Shown one piece after another: positions 22,626-34,836 of a stretch of DNA of 64,000 nucleotides. The DNA is from Suillus spraguei (taxonomy: Eukaryota; Basidiomycota; Agaricomycetes; Boletales; Suillaceae): assembly GCA_016800925.1 (NCBI GenBank), contig JABCPU010000020.1, positions 186,001 through 250,000 of the forward strand, written 5' to 3'. The position numbers were made by a program, and so were the translations under genes. The notes under the pieces are model-generated. The model made no database searches. It was not told where the DNA came from and was given only the letters and a program-made list of their open reading frames with translations. Within the stretch, counting starts at the first letter, position 1, and each line of letters begins with the position of its first letter.

Positions 22626-25600
22626 ATACAAACTTTGGTTTTCATTGCCAGAATTCTGGATGCAGTCCCCTCCTTCCGCCTTTGGATCTTATCGGATACC
22701 ATGGAGTCGGACAGACGCATAAGTATGATGATTGGTGGAAGTGCGGTTACGTACCTTGGCTGACGCGTCCTAGGCCTTATCAACCATCGCAAATGCATAA
22801 GCATGGTTGGATAGAACATGATGGAAGTGTGATGATGTACCTGTCCTAGCAGACTTTCTCTCGCCCAGGGCGCGCCTTGCGAAGAATGATGGCCAACGGG
22901 TTGGCAAAAGGCAGCGGATCGGAGAAACCAAACCCTGCAACTAGACCGGGATGAGCGATCCTCCATGGGATGCATAAACAGTGGAGCGGGTATCCGCGAC
23001 TGTGTGCCTGCGTGCCGCGAGCAAGAAGAAGTGGTGAAGAGCACTACGACAACCACAGTGAGTGGCTGACTAAGCTACGGTGCTACCCGGCTCTCGCCGC
23101 CCTACTCCAACAGGTCACACTCAGCATGATGTTTATCATGACAGTGCGGGAACACCTTTATGGAACGTGACGAGCAGAGCAGGCGAGGAGTCTAGAAAGA
23201 CAAGGTATGATCTCAGTTTTTATCCAGGAACTGAGATGTTCGCGTCTGCAGGCGCTTGACTTCATACCAGGTAAGTAAGGAACATAACTCATTTTGATGT
23301 ATATTGCAGGGGCTCGGTCGTTGTCAACGCGCGGCACCCTGTTGGCCTCTTTTAGGCTTGCGCTCGCTTATCCTCTCCCCCTCGTTACCATCTCGGCCTC
23401 TTCGGCCTCTCTCTCATCGGCTCGCTCGGACTCTAGCACACCTGCTGTCCCTTACACCCTGCAAATAACAGGTGGTCAGTATGACTGCCACTAGAACCCA
23501 TGCCAGCCGACTTACTTGGCATCAGCATCCAAGAGGTCCTTATCAAATACTGTAGACCGGTAAGTGTAAGGCGTATGCAATGAAAACAGTTGCTGACAGA
23601 AGGATGCCACAGGTGTATAATGTGTCATATAGTGGCGTATCTCACGGCACGAAGCTGACATGGCGTTATCTTGTATGTGTGCCAGTGCGTGTATACGGGG
23701 AACAATCGACAGACGTCATGCAGCTCAAAATTATGTACTGGGTAAACCACTTTGACTCGGACGAGTTTGTGGTCTCCACTGGTAAATGTCGAAAAACTTG
23801 TGATCTGGTCTGTCATGGGCACGAATTTGCCTACAAGTATGGCTAAACATTCTTTCGTGAGCACACGACTGCAGGTGGCCCTCCGAACTTTCTCATCTTG
23901 AAGAAGCCCAGCTTCAGTCACTATTTATTCAACAGAAATTCACGAACACGCTACATAACATCTTTCACACAGACATTGCGATACCGGTTCCATTTATGAC
24001 TTCTTTCATCCCTTGTCTTTCGGAGCTTGGGACCCTTAAGTGAGTAATGGTTGAAGATCAGACGTTGGTGTACGGTCCAATCTTTCTGGTCATAGTGCAC
24101 TTGTACCAGAATGGGCGTCAACTTTTTCATTGCGGTGAGTAATATACTTATACCTCTGTATTCTTTCAACCTTGAGCGCACTTACTGTGCAGAATTCGAA
24201 CTTGGATTGGTATGTGCTCGAATTCCAAGCAAGTCTGGATCCCGGAACCCCCGTTAGTATGCGACACTCTGCTTGCACTGAACTGTACCTGGTGGATACC
24301 TGCTGAACAGTCTATTTGCAATTCGTCAGTCATGCATGTAATTGTACGTATATCTACACATATCTATCAGGGGCAAGTCGTGACATTCTCATGAAAAATC
24401 ATTGCATGCATATGTGGCAAAATTGGAGCCAATCAAATAAAAAGTGTTGAAAATAGTCAGAATCGGGGTTCACTCCGAGTCTGTCACTAGGGAACCACTA
24501 TCTTTGAGACTATCCGCAGTTGATCCACCGAAATCCCCTCAATAGCCTCGAATGTCCGATCTTTGAGGGTCTCCTGAAAATTTTCTCGCGTGGTTGTGTT
24601 GTATTCGAACCGATAATACCTGCAATGCCAGCAGACTGTCACTTAAGTATACCTTTTTTGCTTTGCAAACATGCTCTGCTCAATCCATTCTGCCGTCTTG
24701 AAAATATCTCGACTCTGGCTGCGCATGTGCATGCATTATTTGATAGGCTCGACTTGTGGTTGGAAGAATGGTGTCAGTGTGTCGCATCATCAAATTGTGA
24801 CGAAGAATTGATGACCGGTAGACACTGTTGCAAGGACACGCACCAGGATACAACACAAATATCGAGTGCGTGAAGACCCTGCATCTATACGCCCGTTTCC
24901 TCCTGCTGTAACATTCACAAGTGGTGAGTCTCTTTCCTTGCCGCTACCTAGTCCGCGCTACCTTGATATTCCTGCAGCATGTTGCAACCTCGCTTGGCTT
25001 TCTGGAGTAATAAATTGTATTGAGACAACTTTTTGAAATATGGAAGAATTTGGTGTCTGGTACATCGTCCGCAGAAGCTTTGCACTATGCTTTATTCACC
25101 CACTCCCAGCTGAACCAGTATTTTGAAAGTCGAGTGTTCACCTGTAGATACATTCTCACGTGTCAGACTTCGATAGTTACTATTCATTATATTGTACATT
25201 GCTTGCAGGGCTTCTTGCCCCATAACTGAAAATGTCACTTTGCAATTTTCTTCAAACTGACGTCAAACTGGCCGGTGCATCTCGGTGGAAAAAGAACAAT
25301 AGTGTGTAATTTCGGTAAGGGCTAGCTGCACTGATGACCTGCATCCACAAGGGTAACACTCAACAGCGCCGTGCTTGTTAACCATACTCGTAAGTCTCTC
25401 CTTCCGCGTGCATTTCAGTCACCCCAAACCGGTTCCGTCACTGACAAATGACAGTGAGAACTACCGCTAATTATCGTCACATATCGAACAGAATTTCGCA
25501 GATGTTTGACTAAGAGAAATTTTATGAGTTGGCGAGGACACTGGGGTGTCTTGAAGTATAAAAGTGCTCGAAAGACTTCTACAATCGCGAATTCGATGTT

Positions 25601-26658
25601 CTGAATAAAGTTGCCTCATGGACTACTGTGTATTGAAGTGAGGGCTCGTGCTCACCTTCTAGTGTCTGTATTCTCTAAATTCTGGTGGTCACCCAGGTCC
25701 AGGATAGCCCTTTGGTATCTTAGAATGTGCTGATCCCTAGTCGGCACTTCGGGATGCCAACGCTGTCGTAAAGCTCACTGATCAACTTTGCGACCTCTGG
25801 GATCTATTGCATCCACAGCCCAACAGGCCCTCGACATTGTGTATCATCTTGACGAGATATCTCAAACCCTTCAAAATATTTGACATGTTATCGACACGAA
25901 TGCAGGTGTATGTGCCATTCCTTTCGGTCGGAACGGAACACAAAGATGGCGATCCCAGAGAGCCATTCTATATCCCTGAACTGCACTGATAATACCTAAA
26001 AGACGTATTGAACCCAATTGTACATAGAAGAAAGCAGCAGGATTGCCGAGCAGGGTGGGTTCATAACCACGTCTGCCCCTCCAGCCAAACCTTAGCTGGA
26101 CTGACAGTACCAGATCAATGCAAATTCTATCGGATTTTTGATGAGCTGGCTTTGTGAGACATATACTGCAACGAAACTAAATGCGAGTCGTGCTGTATCG
26201 TGAAGGGAAGACATCAGGACATGACGGTAAGGACGTAAACGTACCCCTCCAAAACAGTGATCACCGTTCAAACAAAAACTCAATGAGGCATCGCCGCCCG
26301 GACTCCAAAGCGCAGAAAATCTTCATCGGCATTCTCATCCATAGGAACATTTCCCTCCGAGTCAGACATATCCATCACTTCACCACGCGAAACAAATGTT
26401 TCTGTCTATGCTGGGACACTCTCGAGGTGTTTCGGGCGTGCTTGTAGCCCTTCAATGTCATCCACTACGGAGGTACATCGCGAGATAGTCCTCTCATAAT
26501 GAGGCGGTTGTATGCTTTTTTTATGGTGTAACATAGTCTAGCCATGATAGCGTGCTGAAGTGCCTCATATCTGTGTCGGCGGCGGCGTCTGTCTTCGGTT
26601 TATTATTGGGGTATGGATCGGGGGGTGCTGAGAGCGCCCACGCGGGCTTAGACCGCGT
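22626..26658. other. Gene-poor stretch, nothing identified
   Basis: Short open frames on both strands without motifs. Likely decayed duplicated or repeat DNA, but I can name no element. Confidence 0.45.
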
Positions 26659-26899
26659 CTAAAAGAATTCGAGTTCTTTGCGGAACTGGACCGCCCAGTA
26701 TACGACAAAGAATTGATAAAGATGCGGATGGGGTGTTGCTAGGTGAAGGATAAAGTAGCGGGAAAAGTCGATGGAGCAGAGGTCGAGGAATGTGGTAATG
26801 GCGCCATGACATGGGCCTTCAAAGTGAATACTTTTGAAGGAGTATAGTACAATCTGTAAAGAGTCTTGAAGGCGTTGGAGGAACGGGCTCGCGCAGACT
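26659..26899 (-). pseudogene. Possible 3' exon of an unknown gene
   Basis: A minus-strand frame ending at TAG (26661-26659) has protein-like composition: CHGAITTFLDLCSIDFSRYF and HPHLYQFFVVYWAVQFRKEL. It is preceded by a TTTAG-like acceptor. No family recognised and no upstream exon found, so it may be a gene fragment. Confidence 0.3.
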
Positions 26900-27317
26900 G
26901 AACAAAAAGTTAATCATAGAAGTGCAGAATCGAGTTGTCTGAGGACTGGAATTAACTCACCTCTGCGGCTGATTGCCCGACATGGGTGACGATAACTTAT
27001 GGAATTTCGAGTTGTAATAACATCTCAATTCAGGAAGGGGTAAACCTGAGGCCCAATCAGCATAGACTATAGACTAGAGGAGCGTCACAGGGCTATTTGA
27101 TCAACTGCTGAGAGGAGAATAGACTGGTAGCGGAAGTATGAAAATTCTCTGGTCTCATAACAGCATAATGCGAAGACAGATCGTTTTCATTGGTGGATGC
27201 AGCCTTCTGCTCGTGGTGCACAAAATTTAGATCTCGCCAACATTGATAGCAGAACAAGTTACAAGAGACGAGCTTGAAATCTCGCTTAGTAAGCCAGCGC
27301 TTCCAAATTTCAAATTT

Positions 27318-27960
27318 CAGACAAATATGCGTATCAGACAACTCTGTCCTGATATCACCTGGTGTTATCCTCATTCACACTGGTGATCTCACCTAATCTG
27401 GTACTCGTGAACTCCAAGTTACTTTCGACTGGCTGGTCTCCCTTCCGCATGAGCACAAAATCGTTATAGCTGGTAATCACGATATGTACCTTCAGACAGT
27501 CGAGGGTCTTTAATGGGCCCGCTCATGGCGAAAGCGTGGCATTATATATCTGGAGGACAAGGCACACACCATTCAAGTACTCGGTCGCGCGTTCAAAATC
27601 TTTGGCAGCTCATGTACTCCGCAGCACGGTAATGGCCCCTGCCAATACTCACGTACTCGTGCCACTGACAGTCCCAGCCATTTATCTATCACGCCAGACG
27701 ATATGGATATTCTTATCACTCATTTTCCTCTACACGGCCATCTCGACTTGGTTGCCAAGCCTACTTGCATGTATTTGGAACACTGTAGAAGACAGCCCTC
27801 AGTGCTTCATATGTTCGGACACATTCATAATGGCCGTGGAATCGAGAAAATGCTCTGAAACCCTACTCAATCAATTCGAGAGAACGTTATGCACGTGAAA
27901 GGGGGCTGGATTTACGCCACGTGTTTGCTATGGGCGATAGTCTGGGGTAGCCGAGATGGC
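27318..27960 (+). pseudogene. Calcineurin-like metallophosphoesterase pseudogene
   Basis: Metallophosphoesterase motifs can be read across shifting frames: VILIHTGDL (GDxx), HEHKIVIAGNHD (GNHD), DMDILITHFPLHGHLDL, and VLHMFGHIHNGRGIE (GHxH). These metal-binding motifs appear in the right order and spacing, but stops (for example just after GDLT) and frame changes separate them. This resembles the small cytosolic Mpped-like esterases common in fungi. The start (IRISDTHN-type motif) is degraded. Confidence 0.7.
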
Positions 27961-28479
27961 AGTATAAAGACTATTGCTGTCAATGTCTCCATTATATGAG
28001 GTCCGCCAAACTGTGATGTATGACCTCCTGTTGTCATTGAAATATAAGAACTCTCGACGTCTTGTAGTAACTGATGCACTCACTGGAACCGACGTGCAAT
28101 GGTCAAGCACCGTATCCATGACGAGGTTGATATTACTTCATCCACCTCTATCAGCCCGCCCGAAATCGGGTCAGTGATATGTTCCGTATCCTGTGCAGGT
28201 CGGTTACATAACCTAGCTCTTGGTAGAGTTCTTTCATGGTATAGGTCTTCGCTGATCAACTTGCCCTTTGGTGACATCATGATATATACTCTGACTAGTA
28301 AGTAACTGCTTGCTGTTGTCTTTTTACATCGTATTGACACATTTCTAATATAATATATGCTTCATCGCTTCGCATATGATTGGGCTTTTTCAGCTCGCAT
28401 GACATATATGTGACTTAACCCTACTTATAAATGTCTGAACCGTGGACGCAGTCTAGCCTCGTACTAGTTCCCCTCCATT

Positions 28480-29725
28480 GATTAAGTGCTACGATGTTAT
28501 CGGCTTTTTTATCCTGCTGCCCCGGACATAGCTGGTCCGCATTGCGTAATGGCCCATCAAGGCGATCCTCGTATTTCGCGCTGCAACATCGCTAGAGATG
28601 TACATGGAAAATCCCAATCTAACTTCATGAATATGGAGCTTCAGGTGAGTTCCCGTCGTATCCGCATTAATTACTAGAATATTGAACCTGTCTCTTGGCT
28701 ATCTGACATGTATTGTATTGTGGCGTGCTCCCTTGAATGAACGGTGTTTTTTTTTTTTTTTTTTTTGATCCTTGTTTATTGTCCGTTGGGGCTATGCCCT
28801 ATGATGGACACTACCTACTGTACATCTAATCTATTCGTATATGCTTTGGTCCGTTTTTTGGTTGTCTATGCTATACAGTGGTCCTGGCTTGCGCGCGGAC
28901 GTTAGGGCCTTCTTCAGGCTCTTGATATGATTTGTGCGACTTGTTGTCGCGTTTCCTCTATTCCTTCTCCTTTTCCGCTGGGGGGGTTACATCTCCGAAG
29001 GTTTGTTCCAATCTTCTCGTGCGCGCGATGTACGTCAACGTTGCTCTCATTCCCTTGCTTTCGTTCAGCAGGTACTCGATTTTGCATTGTCTTGCTCCGA
29101 CTTCTTTCCTCATTTGTTCTCTCTGGTTCACGTATGCTGGGCAGACTAGGATGAAGTGGTGTACCGTTTCGTCATGGTTTTCGCATGCTGGGCAACGCGC
29201 CGTTGGGGATTTCGCTATTCGTATGAACGGTGTAGACGAAACCCTTTATTCACGCGGCTCTGTGATCATCAACCGATGTGCCAAAGCGAAATTCTGTGCT
29301 CGGCAAACTTGATTTGGCATGCAACTTTCGGGGTTGCGGCTAAGACTGGTCGCAGGGACTGTACGTTCCGCCTGAGAGGAATTCTACATCCTCCCGATTG
29401 GTCTTTACTTCGTCCACCCTCGTCTCCAGCCCAAGGCACTCATTTATTTGTGGCGCGATTCACTCTACTGTGCAGTCTCTATCTTCATATACATTTGGTT
29501 CTGTTGCCACGACTTGTTTCCCTTGCACTCCATCATTTTCGAGCACCGTAGTAACGTATGTGCAGTCAACATTTATTGTAAACTCCGAGCCGGTTCTTTG
29601 TGTGCTGTCCTTGTGGCAACGTCCAGATTAACGGCCCCTCATTCGACTGTACCTGGCGTGCCACCTCTATCAGAGAATTTCGGAACCTATTCTGGCACTG
29701 GTGGTGCCGTCAGCTATTCATTGGG
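28480..29725 (+). pseudogene. Wax-synthase-like acyltransferase pseudogene, split by a LINE
   Basis: The DNA aligns with the intact gene at 49724-50989: matching blocks include the AFLVLQPRTQ-type N-terminal region, the GTGAGTTCCCGTCG intron start near 28647, CAGGGACTGTACGTTCCGCC near 29355 and the CCACCTCTATCAGAGAATTT block near 29664. The frame is lost throughout. The gene is interrupted exactly within the TGGACGGTGCAGACG block by a LINE insertion at 28747-29222. The 3' third is missing or unrecognisable. Confidence 0.75.
28747..29222 (-). mobile_element. 5'-truncated LINE (Tad-like non-LTR retrotransposon)
   Basis: 476 bp on the minus strand, ending in a 20-nt poly(A) (poly(T) at 28747-28766). 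The minus strand codes for the reverse-transcriptase C-terminal zinc motif CPACENHDETVHHFILVCP, then YVNQREQMRKEVGARQCK and a stop. It is flanked by a 10-bp target duplication, ATGAACGGTG (28737-28746 and 29223-29232). Only the 3' end was copied, which is typical of target-primed reverse transcription. Confidence 0.85.
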
Positions 29726-32047
29726 TGAGATTTGGACCACATCAGCAAATATCACTATGCTGAAAGTGAGTCAGACGGGGACCTGAGATCAGCCAGCGGA
29801 TAGGACCTTGGCCAAAAATGGATACAAACTATCAATGAATCGCCATAAAGCCGGGCTCTGGCAGAGGGGGTGGATGTAGAGTCTATAAGAGGGCCAAGAC
29901 AACAATGTTTGCAAATTCAACTTGGTACTGTGGCTCTACTTCCTTAACTGGTTTTTTTCATTCCAATCTATCCCGCGGCTACGGATAGTCACCCGTTCAT
30001 TTTATATTGAAGGTTTACATTCTAGGGCGTTCAGGGATGTCGGAACAGTGTTAGAGTCGTGGCGTACAAAGGCCTTTGATAACCCCTCTACCGTCTCCTC
30101 GGAAGCGCGGTAGCAAAGGTTGTCACTTTACCGTCGTGATTGGTCGTGACATAAAATTGTGGTAAGTGTAACACAACCTAAAGACTGAAGGAATATGCGC
30201 TCATGCGTTCCTGTTGGCAGACTGGAGACAATCACTTCATCATGTTCACGTACGAGGTTGTGAGGAGACCGACAGCGAGCTGACATCGGATTTAGACTGA
30301 GACATAGTTTACGCCGTCAGTGCTTGTACTAAACCGCCGCAGTTTGCCGCAAACGTGTACATCACCCAGCTTATTCTAGCTGAATTCAACCTGTCACGAG
30401 ATGCGTGCTTCCCCGGGATGTGTAAATTTTGATCTAGTGCTGTCTAGTATATGGAAGGAAAGTTATCTTTATTCCATGCCCAGGCTTTTCGGTAACCCAG
30501 TGATTCAGTAGGTCCAAATACCGCAGCTCACGAGATACGTTTTAACTTTCTCCGTCATGTGGCGATGTATCTTCTCTCCGTCTCTACCGGCGATGTCGTA
30601 GGATATGATCGCATACAACTGAAACACGAACGGGGACTCTCATGCTTTCCGGTATCAATTGTGACAAGGTGACCATTGAGGCCGGTTGAATTGTGATTCC
30701 AAACTTCCGTGTTCTTAACTAAGTACCCAGATCAGCGCAATTCAATCGCCACTCTTAGCCTCGTTTGACCAAAATTCTAGCAGCTTTGCCATCTGGATGT
30801 AGTAGGTATCATTATTTTCTATATTCAAGTTATTCCGCTGGAATTGCAAATCCATTATATCCCTGTCGCATCCAGGTCGGGCGCAAAGGTCACCTGTCGG
30901 ATCCTAGCGAATGTGGCTGCATTCGTCCGCGCGATGTATACATCATCTGCAACTAAGTGGAATCTTTATGTAGCCACGCTTTGGGAACTCTAAACCATCG
31001 GGATATGATAACGGCCTTATTGGTCCTCGAGCCATCTTAGCGATGATCCCAGTGACATACTGCGAGAGCACTAAAGACCTGACATCCGTTCCATCTCTGG
31101 AAATTCTCTGTTGAGCAGGGCGTCAATAACGATTGGATGCCGATGGTTAATCTTCAAGCTCCATTGAAGACCGACCCCACTTGGCTTGCAAGTAACTTGC
31201 AGTTGAACGTTCATGATTTGCAATTTGCGGCACTTGATTTTGTGCCCTAGTATCAGGCACGTGCTACCCCAGATCCCCCTTAATCCCCATTGACTTACCT
31301 GAGCTTACCTGTCTCCAGTTTTCTCGTATTGACACCAAGTTTGAATCCCTCAGACGCCGTCACTCTCCGTCTGGGTCGAAACTTTGGCAATGGCTTGGGC
31401 TACATGTCTAGTTCTGTCCCACTGTAACTTGGCCCGTGTCTATAACCACCTTTTTCTCGAAAAAGGATGTGGGCGTTAGAAGATTCGCGTGTTTCACAAT
31501 TGTGCTTCTTCCATGAACGATAGATCTGCCAACTGATACGACCATGTCCGATAATCTCGTCGGGAACACGTTAAGTTTCTCTATTTCATTCCATTACGGA
31601 TCGCTCTTTACGCTATTGCCCGACGTCACATTGGGTTTTGAACAGTGAAATCTCTGTCTTCCCTTAACCTGCTATCCCTGCCGATATCACACTTAACCTC
31701 ATTTAATTCACTGCTCTCGTTCAGGATAAGCACATCTCGTCATGTCACTATGAATACTACGCACATCGACGACATATACCAAACTCTCAGTTAGTGTGAA
31801 ACTTCGGCGTTCCAACTGAACGGCGAATACAGTTGAGGCAAGATAGTAGCTAGGATAAGATAGTGTGAGAATTAATGACGGAACCTGCTCGATGTAAGGC
31901 GGAATGTACATTATGTACCTAGGTGTAAGTACAATATTCTGACGACCACCGTGACAACGACATGCATATTGCACTTTGAATCTATTATTGCATATGCACC
32001 AAAAGTGATTAAGTTCCTGGGTCACTTAATAGTTATGCAAAAATGAT
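29726..32047. other. Gene-poor stretch, nothing identified
   Basis: No open frame with a motif, no tRNA and no clear repeat boundary found. Confidence 0.45.
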
Positions 32048-32119
32048 GGTTCAACTGAGGGTCGAACTCAGGACCTTCTGTGTGTAAGACAGAAATCATA
32101 ACCACTAGACCATTGAACC
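32048..32119 (-). tRNA. tRNA-Val (anticodon UAC)
   Basis: 72 nt fold as a full cloverleaf on the minus strand: acceptor GGTTCAA pairs with TTGAACC, A box TGGTCTAGTGG, anticodon stem TCTGT/ACAGA with loop CTTACAC (anticodon TAC, reading GUA), and T-arm CTGAG-TTCGACC-CTCAG. There is no intron. It sits about 470 bp upstream of the membrane-protein gene. Confidence 0.93.
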
Positions 32120-32588
32120 GACGGACATTGTGTAGAACTCCGGGTCATGAATCCAAAGTTACAGCAGCATTGATTACTTTGTTTGCTTCCTTTATCTAGG
32201 CTTGACAATAACGACGTGCGCATGATGTGGCAGGCATCCTCACATCCGTTAAATGCATTGAATCTTGGAACGGAGGTACAGACCCGCCTGAGAAAACTGG
32301 GTTCTGAATCCACACAAGATCCACTAGAATCCCGTCGTATCCGAGTCTACGGTCTCAGGCAATTAATTGCTGCTGGAGTGATTCGGCGGCAATTTCATAC
32401 TCACTTTCTTGCTCATTTGGTTACTCTCTCAAGAGCGTCAGACGAGGGCACCCACGGTTAAAATTTTGCTCACCTTGTCCTCTTGATTATCTTGTGCCAG
32501 CATCATTAGTGCATGAAAGGCCTGTGGATCAATTCGTGAGTACTTCGGTCCGACCATTTCATATTCGGACGTTCTTACAATAGTAAGA
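32120..32588. other. Intergenic
   Basis: Contains the upstream region of the 32589 gene. The open frame at 32183-32461 has no motif I can support. Confidence 0.45.
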
Positions 32589-34157
32589 ATGCTGTCAACT
32601 TTGGTGGCACTCTACTGGCTCTACTTTGGTGGAGGTCGGTGGGCAAGTGTTTCAGCTCAGCATGCCGAACGGCAGGTGGGCCATACCTCGCTACCTATAC
32701 CTCCAGATCCGGGTCTTATAGGTGTCATTTTGACTTCTTCGTTTGCTTCATCACATATGACCTCGTCCTTCTCTACCCCTTCGCATGTCATGACGTCAAC
32801 AACCAGCAGACAGACCCCATCATCGACATATTTTCAGCTCTCGATGGATCCCGTCGAGAATATGACAACATGCGCCCCAGGTATCATCACCTGGACCTAC
32901 AACGGTCCATCACGCAACATTTCGCTCTATATCACGAACGTCAATGTTCTTGATACTTATCCACAACGTGACCTAACCCGCCGCCAAGATAACGCTGGAC
33001 AGATCTCCGTGACTTTAACAGTCACTGATAGCAGCTTAAACTCCTGGACATGGCCTCAAGTGGATCAGCCACAGGGCTGGTATGCAATAGATGGCTTTGT
33101 AGCCTCGCTCAACGCCTCTTCTACTCCATTTTTCATTAGTAACGGATCCGACACTACTTGCTTGCTCTCGTCGTCATCTTCATCGCTAGGACCAACTAGC
33201 ATTGCAACCGCGGTGGCAACCTCATCAACGACGCTCAGCAGTGACAAGATCGTGGGGGTCGTGGTTGGTAGTCTAGTAGTATGCCTCCTTCTTGTCTTGG
33301 CTATCGCATACTACCTTTATCGCCGATGTCGTTCTCCAACTCGTAGCAGCAAGCCAAAGCAGAGCGTGGGAAAGAGGTGGAGTTCATTGAAATCCAATGA
33401 CTCAACTGCCAGGTCACTGGCGAGAGGCAATGATGGAGCTACTCACTCCCACGGTCATTCGGACGCGATTGGAGAGATACTCATTGTCGCAGATAGTGGC
33501 AAAGCCTCCGAGACCACAACAACGCGGGGTTCAGACGAATGTCACGGAACTCGTGGAGAGGAGAAAGAAGCATATCCTCACTTGCCCGGAGGAATGATCT
33601 CAGTGGACGCTCTCGACGATCCCTTGTCGCGTCATAATTACCCCACATCTGTTTACTCCCTTCAAGATCCAGGTCCTTTTCCGGATCCATCACCCCATGG
33701 CAGCAGGACTCGTGCCACTTCTGCATGCTATTCGGAACGAAACCTCGAGCTGCAGGCAGCTCGAATACGCTCATCAATGCAAAGCTACATGTACTTGCGT
33801 ACCGAGCACTTGTCATCGACAGCCTTAGCTTTCTCCATTCCAAGTACACCCACACCTCCTAGACGAGGGCGGGACGAATACCCGCCTTCCCCTACAGCTG
33901 AAACCTCAGCCAGGCGCTCGCCCTCCACAGGTGCGGTGTCCGCTCGCCGTATTTCTCGTAAACCTGTACCGCACTATGATGCTTCAGAGTTTCCTGACTT
34001 ACGTAGCGCGGCAGACAACCAGACAATGTTTACCGCCGGTGAATCATCACACTCGCACGGTACAGAATCACTATCCCCGCTGCATGGCATGTCAACGCCG
34101 TCTCCCAACCGTGTCTATCATCTGATTCCCGACATCCCCCCGTCAAGGGATGAATAG
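32589..34157 (+). CDS. Single-pass membrane protein with Ser/Thr-rich ectodomain
   Basis: A 522-residue single-exon frame. A possible signal region lies at the N-terminus, though the start is uncertain and a 5' intron cannot be excluded. A Ser/Thr-rich stretch follows, then a beta-rich ectodomain (TWTYNGPSRNISLYITNV; N-glycosylation sites NMT, NIS, NAS, NGS) of about 110 residues, a Ser/Thr stalk, one TM helix at about 221-244 (IVGVVVGSLVVCLLLVLAIA), a basic stop-transfer and a long, disordered, Pro/Ser-rich cytosolic tail. This layout is common in basidiomycete cell-surface proteins and resembles wall-stress-sensor architecture. Function unknown. Confidence 0.75.
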   Translation: MLSTLVALYWLYFGGGRWASVSAQHAERQVGHTSLPIPPDPGLIGVILTSSFASSHMTSSFSTPSHVMTSTTSRQTPSSTYFQLSMDPVENMTTCAPGIITWTYNGPSRNISLYITNVNVLDTYPQRDLTRRQDNAGQISVTLTVTDSSLNSWTWPQVDQPQGWYAIDGFVASLNASSTPFFISNGSDTTCLLSSSSSSLGPTSIATAVATSSTTLSSDKIVGVVVGSLVVCLLLVLAIAYYLYRRCRSPTRSSKPKQSVGKRWSSLKSNDSTARSLARGNDGATHSHGHSDAIGEILIVADSGKASETTTTRGSDECHGTRGEEKEAYPHLPGGMISVDALDDPLSRHNYPTSVYSLQDPGPFPDPSPHGSRTRATSACYSERNLELQAARIRSSMQSYMYLRTEHLSSTALAFSIPSTPTPPRRGRDEYPPSPTAETSARRSPSTGAVSARRISRKPVPHYDASEFPDLRSAADNQTMFTAGESSHSHGTESLSPLHGMSTPSPNRVYHLIPDIPPSRDE

Positions 34158-34836
34158 GCTGTACCTTCTTCAATGATTCCCCTTGGCATGCGTTAATCCT
34201 TCATGTTCCGTGTATGTAGAATTTGCATATGCACTACGGATGGGTCCGCTATCTATCACATGTTGCGCATGTATACTTCGTGGACACGTACAACTGGAGG
34301 ATGTCGTAGCTATTTTGCCACTTCGAGAATTAGGATGTTGCGTCGTTATCTTTAATTCCAATTGCCCGATCCACAGGTTGTAAGGATGTATCGTGCTAAT
34401 CTTACCTATGAACGTTTGTTTCGACATCACTGTATCGGGGGAGGGATGAGGGTATTTCGCTATCCTCGGCGCGTGCAGCAGGTTGTTGCTATCAGTAGGG
34501 TTTCATATGGACCTTGGCTGGGAATTGCCGATAAGATTCGCGGAATCAGGCAACAGAACTTGTAGGATCACCGGAATGACTTACATCGAGGCATCGGCGA
34601 GAGCATCGGTACCCTGAAAATATACGGTCTCTATCTAATCACAAAACATGAACTTATGATGTGTCTAAAATATATGGCGCGAGATGCAGGTACGGAGATG
34701 CGCGACAACATGATGTAGATTGATTAATATACGGCTTGATCCTTCAAAAGCGGGTATCACAAACGACTAAGGTTAATGCGTCTATGGTAAAGTTGGCCGC
34801 GAGGCAACGATAGCGTTCCATGAGTTTCGTTGATCA
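34158..34836. other. Intergenic, nothing recognised
   Basis: Convergent 3' flanks of the membrane-protein and MRS2 genes. Confidence 0.5.

Noticed and set aside
22505..23056. 183-codon minus-strand open frame
   Set aside because: Composition is unlike protein, no motifs, and it partly overlaps the antisense of the R2 pseudogene.
28747..28766. Poly(T) as an assembly artefact
   Set aside because: It sits at the end of a LINE coding tail and inside a perfect target duplication, as expected of a poly(A) tail on the minus strand.
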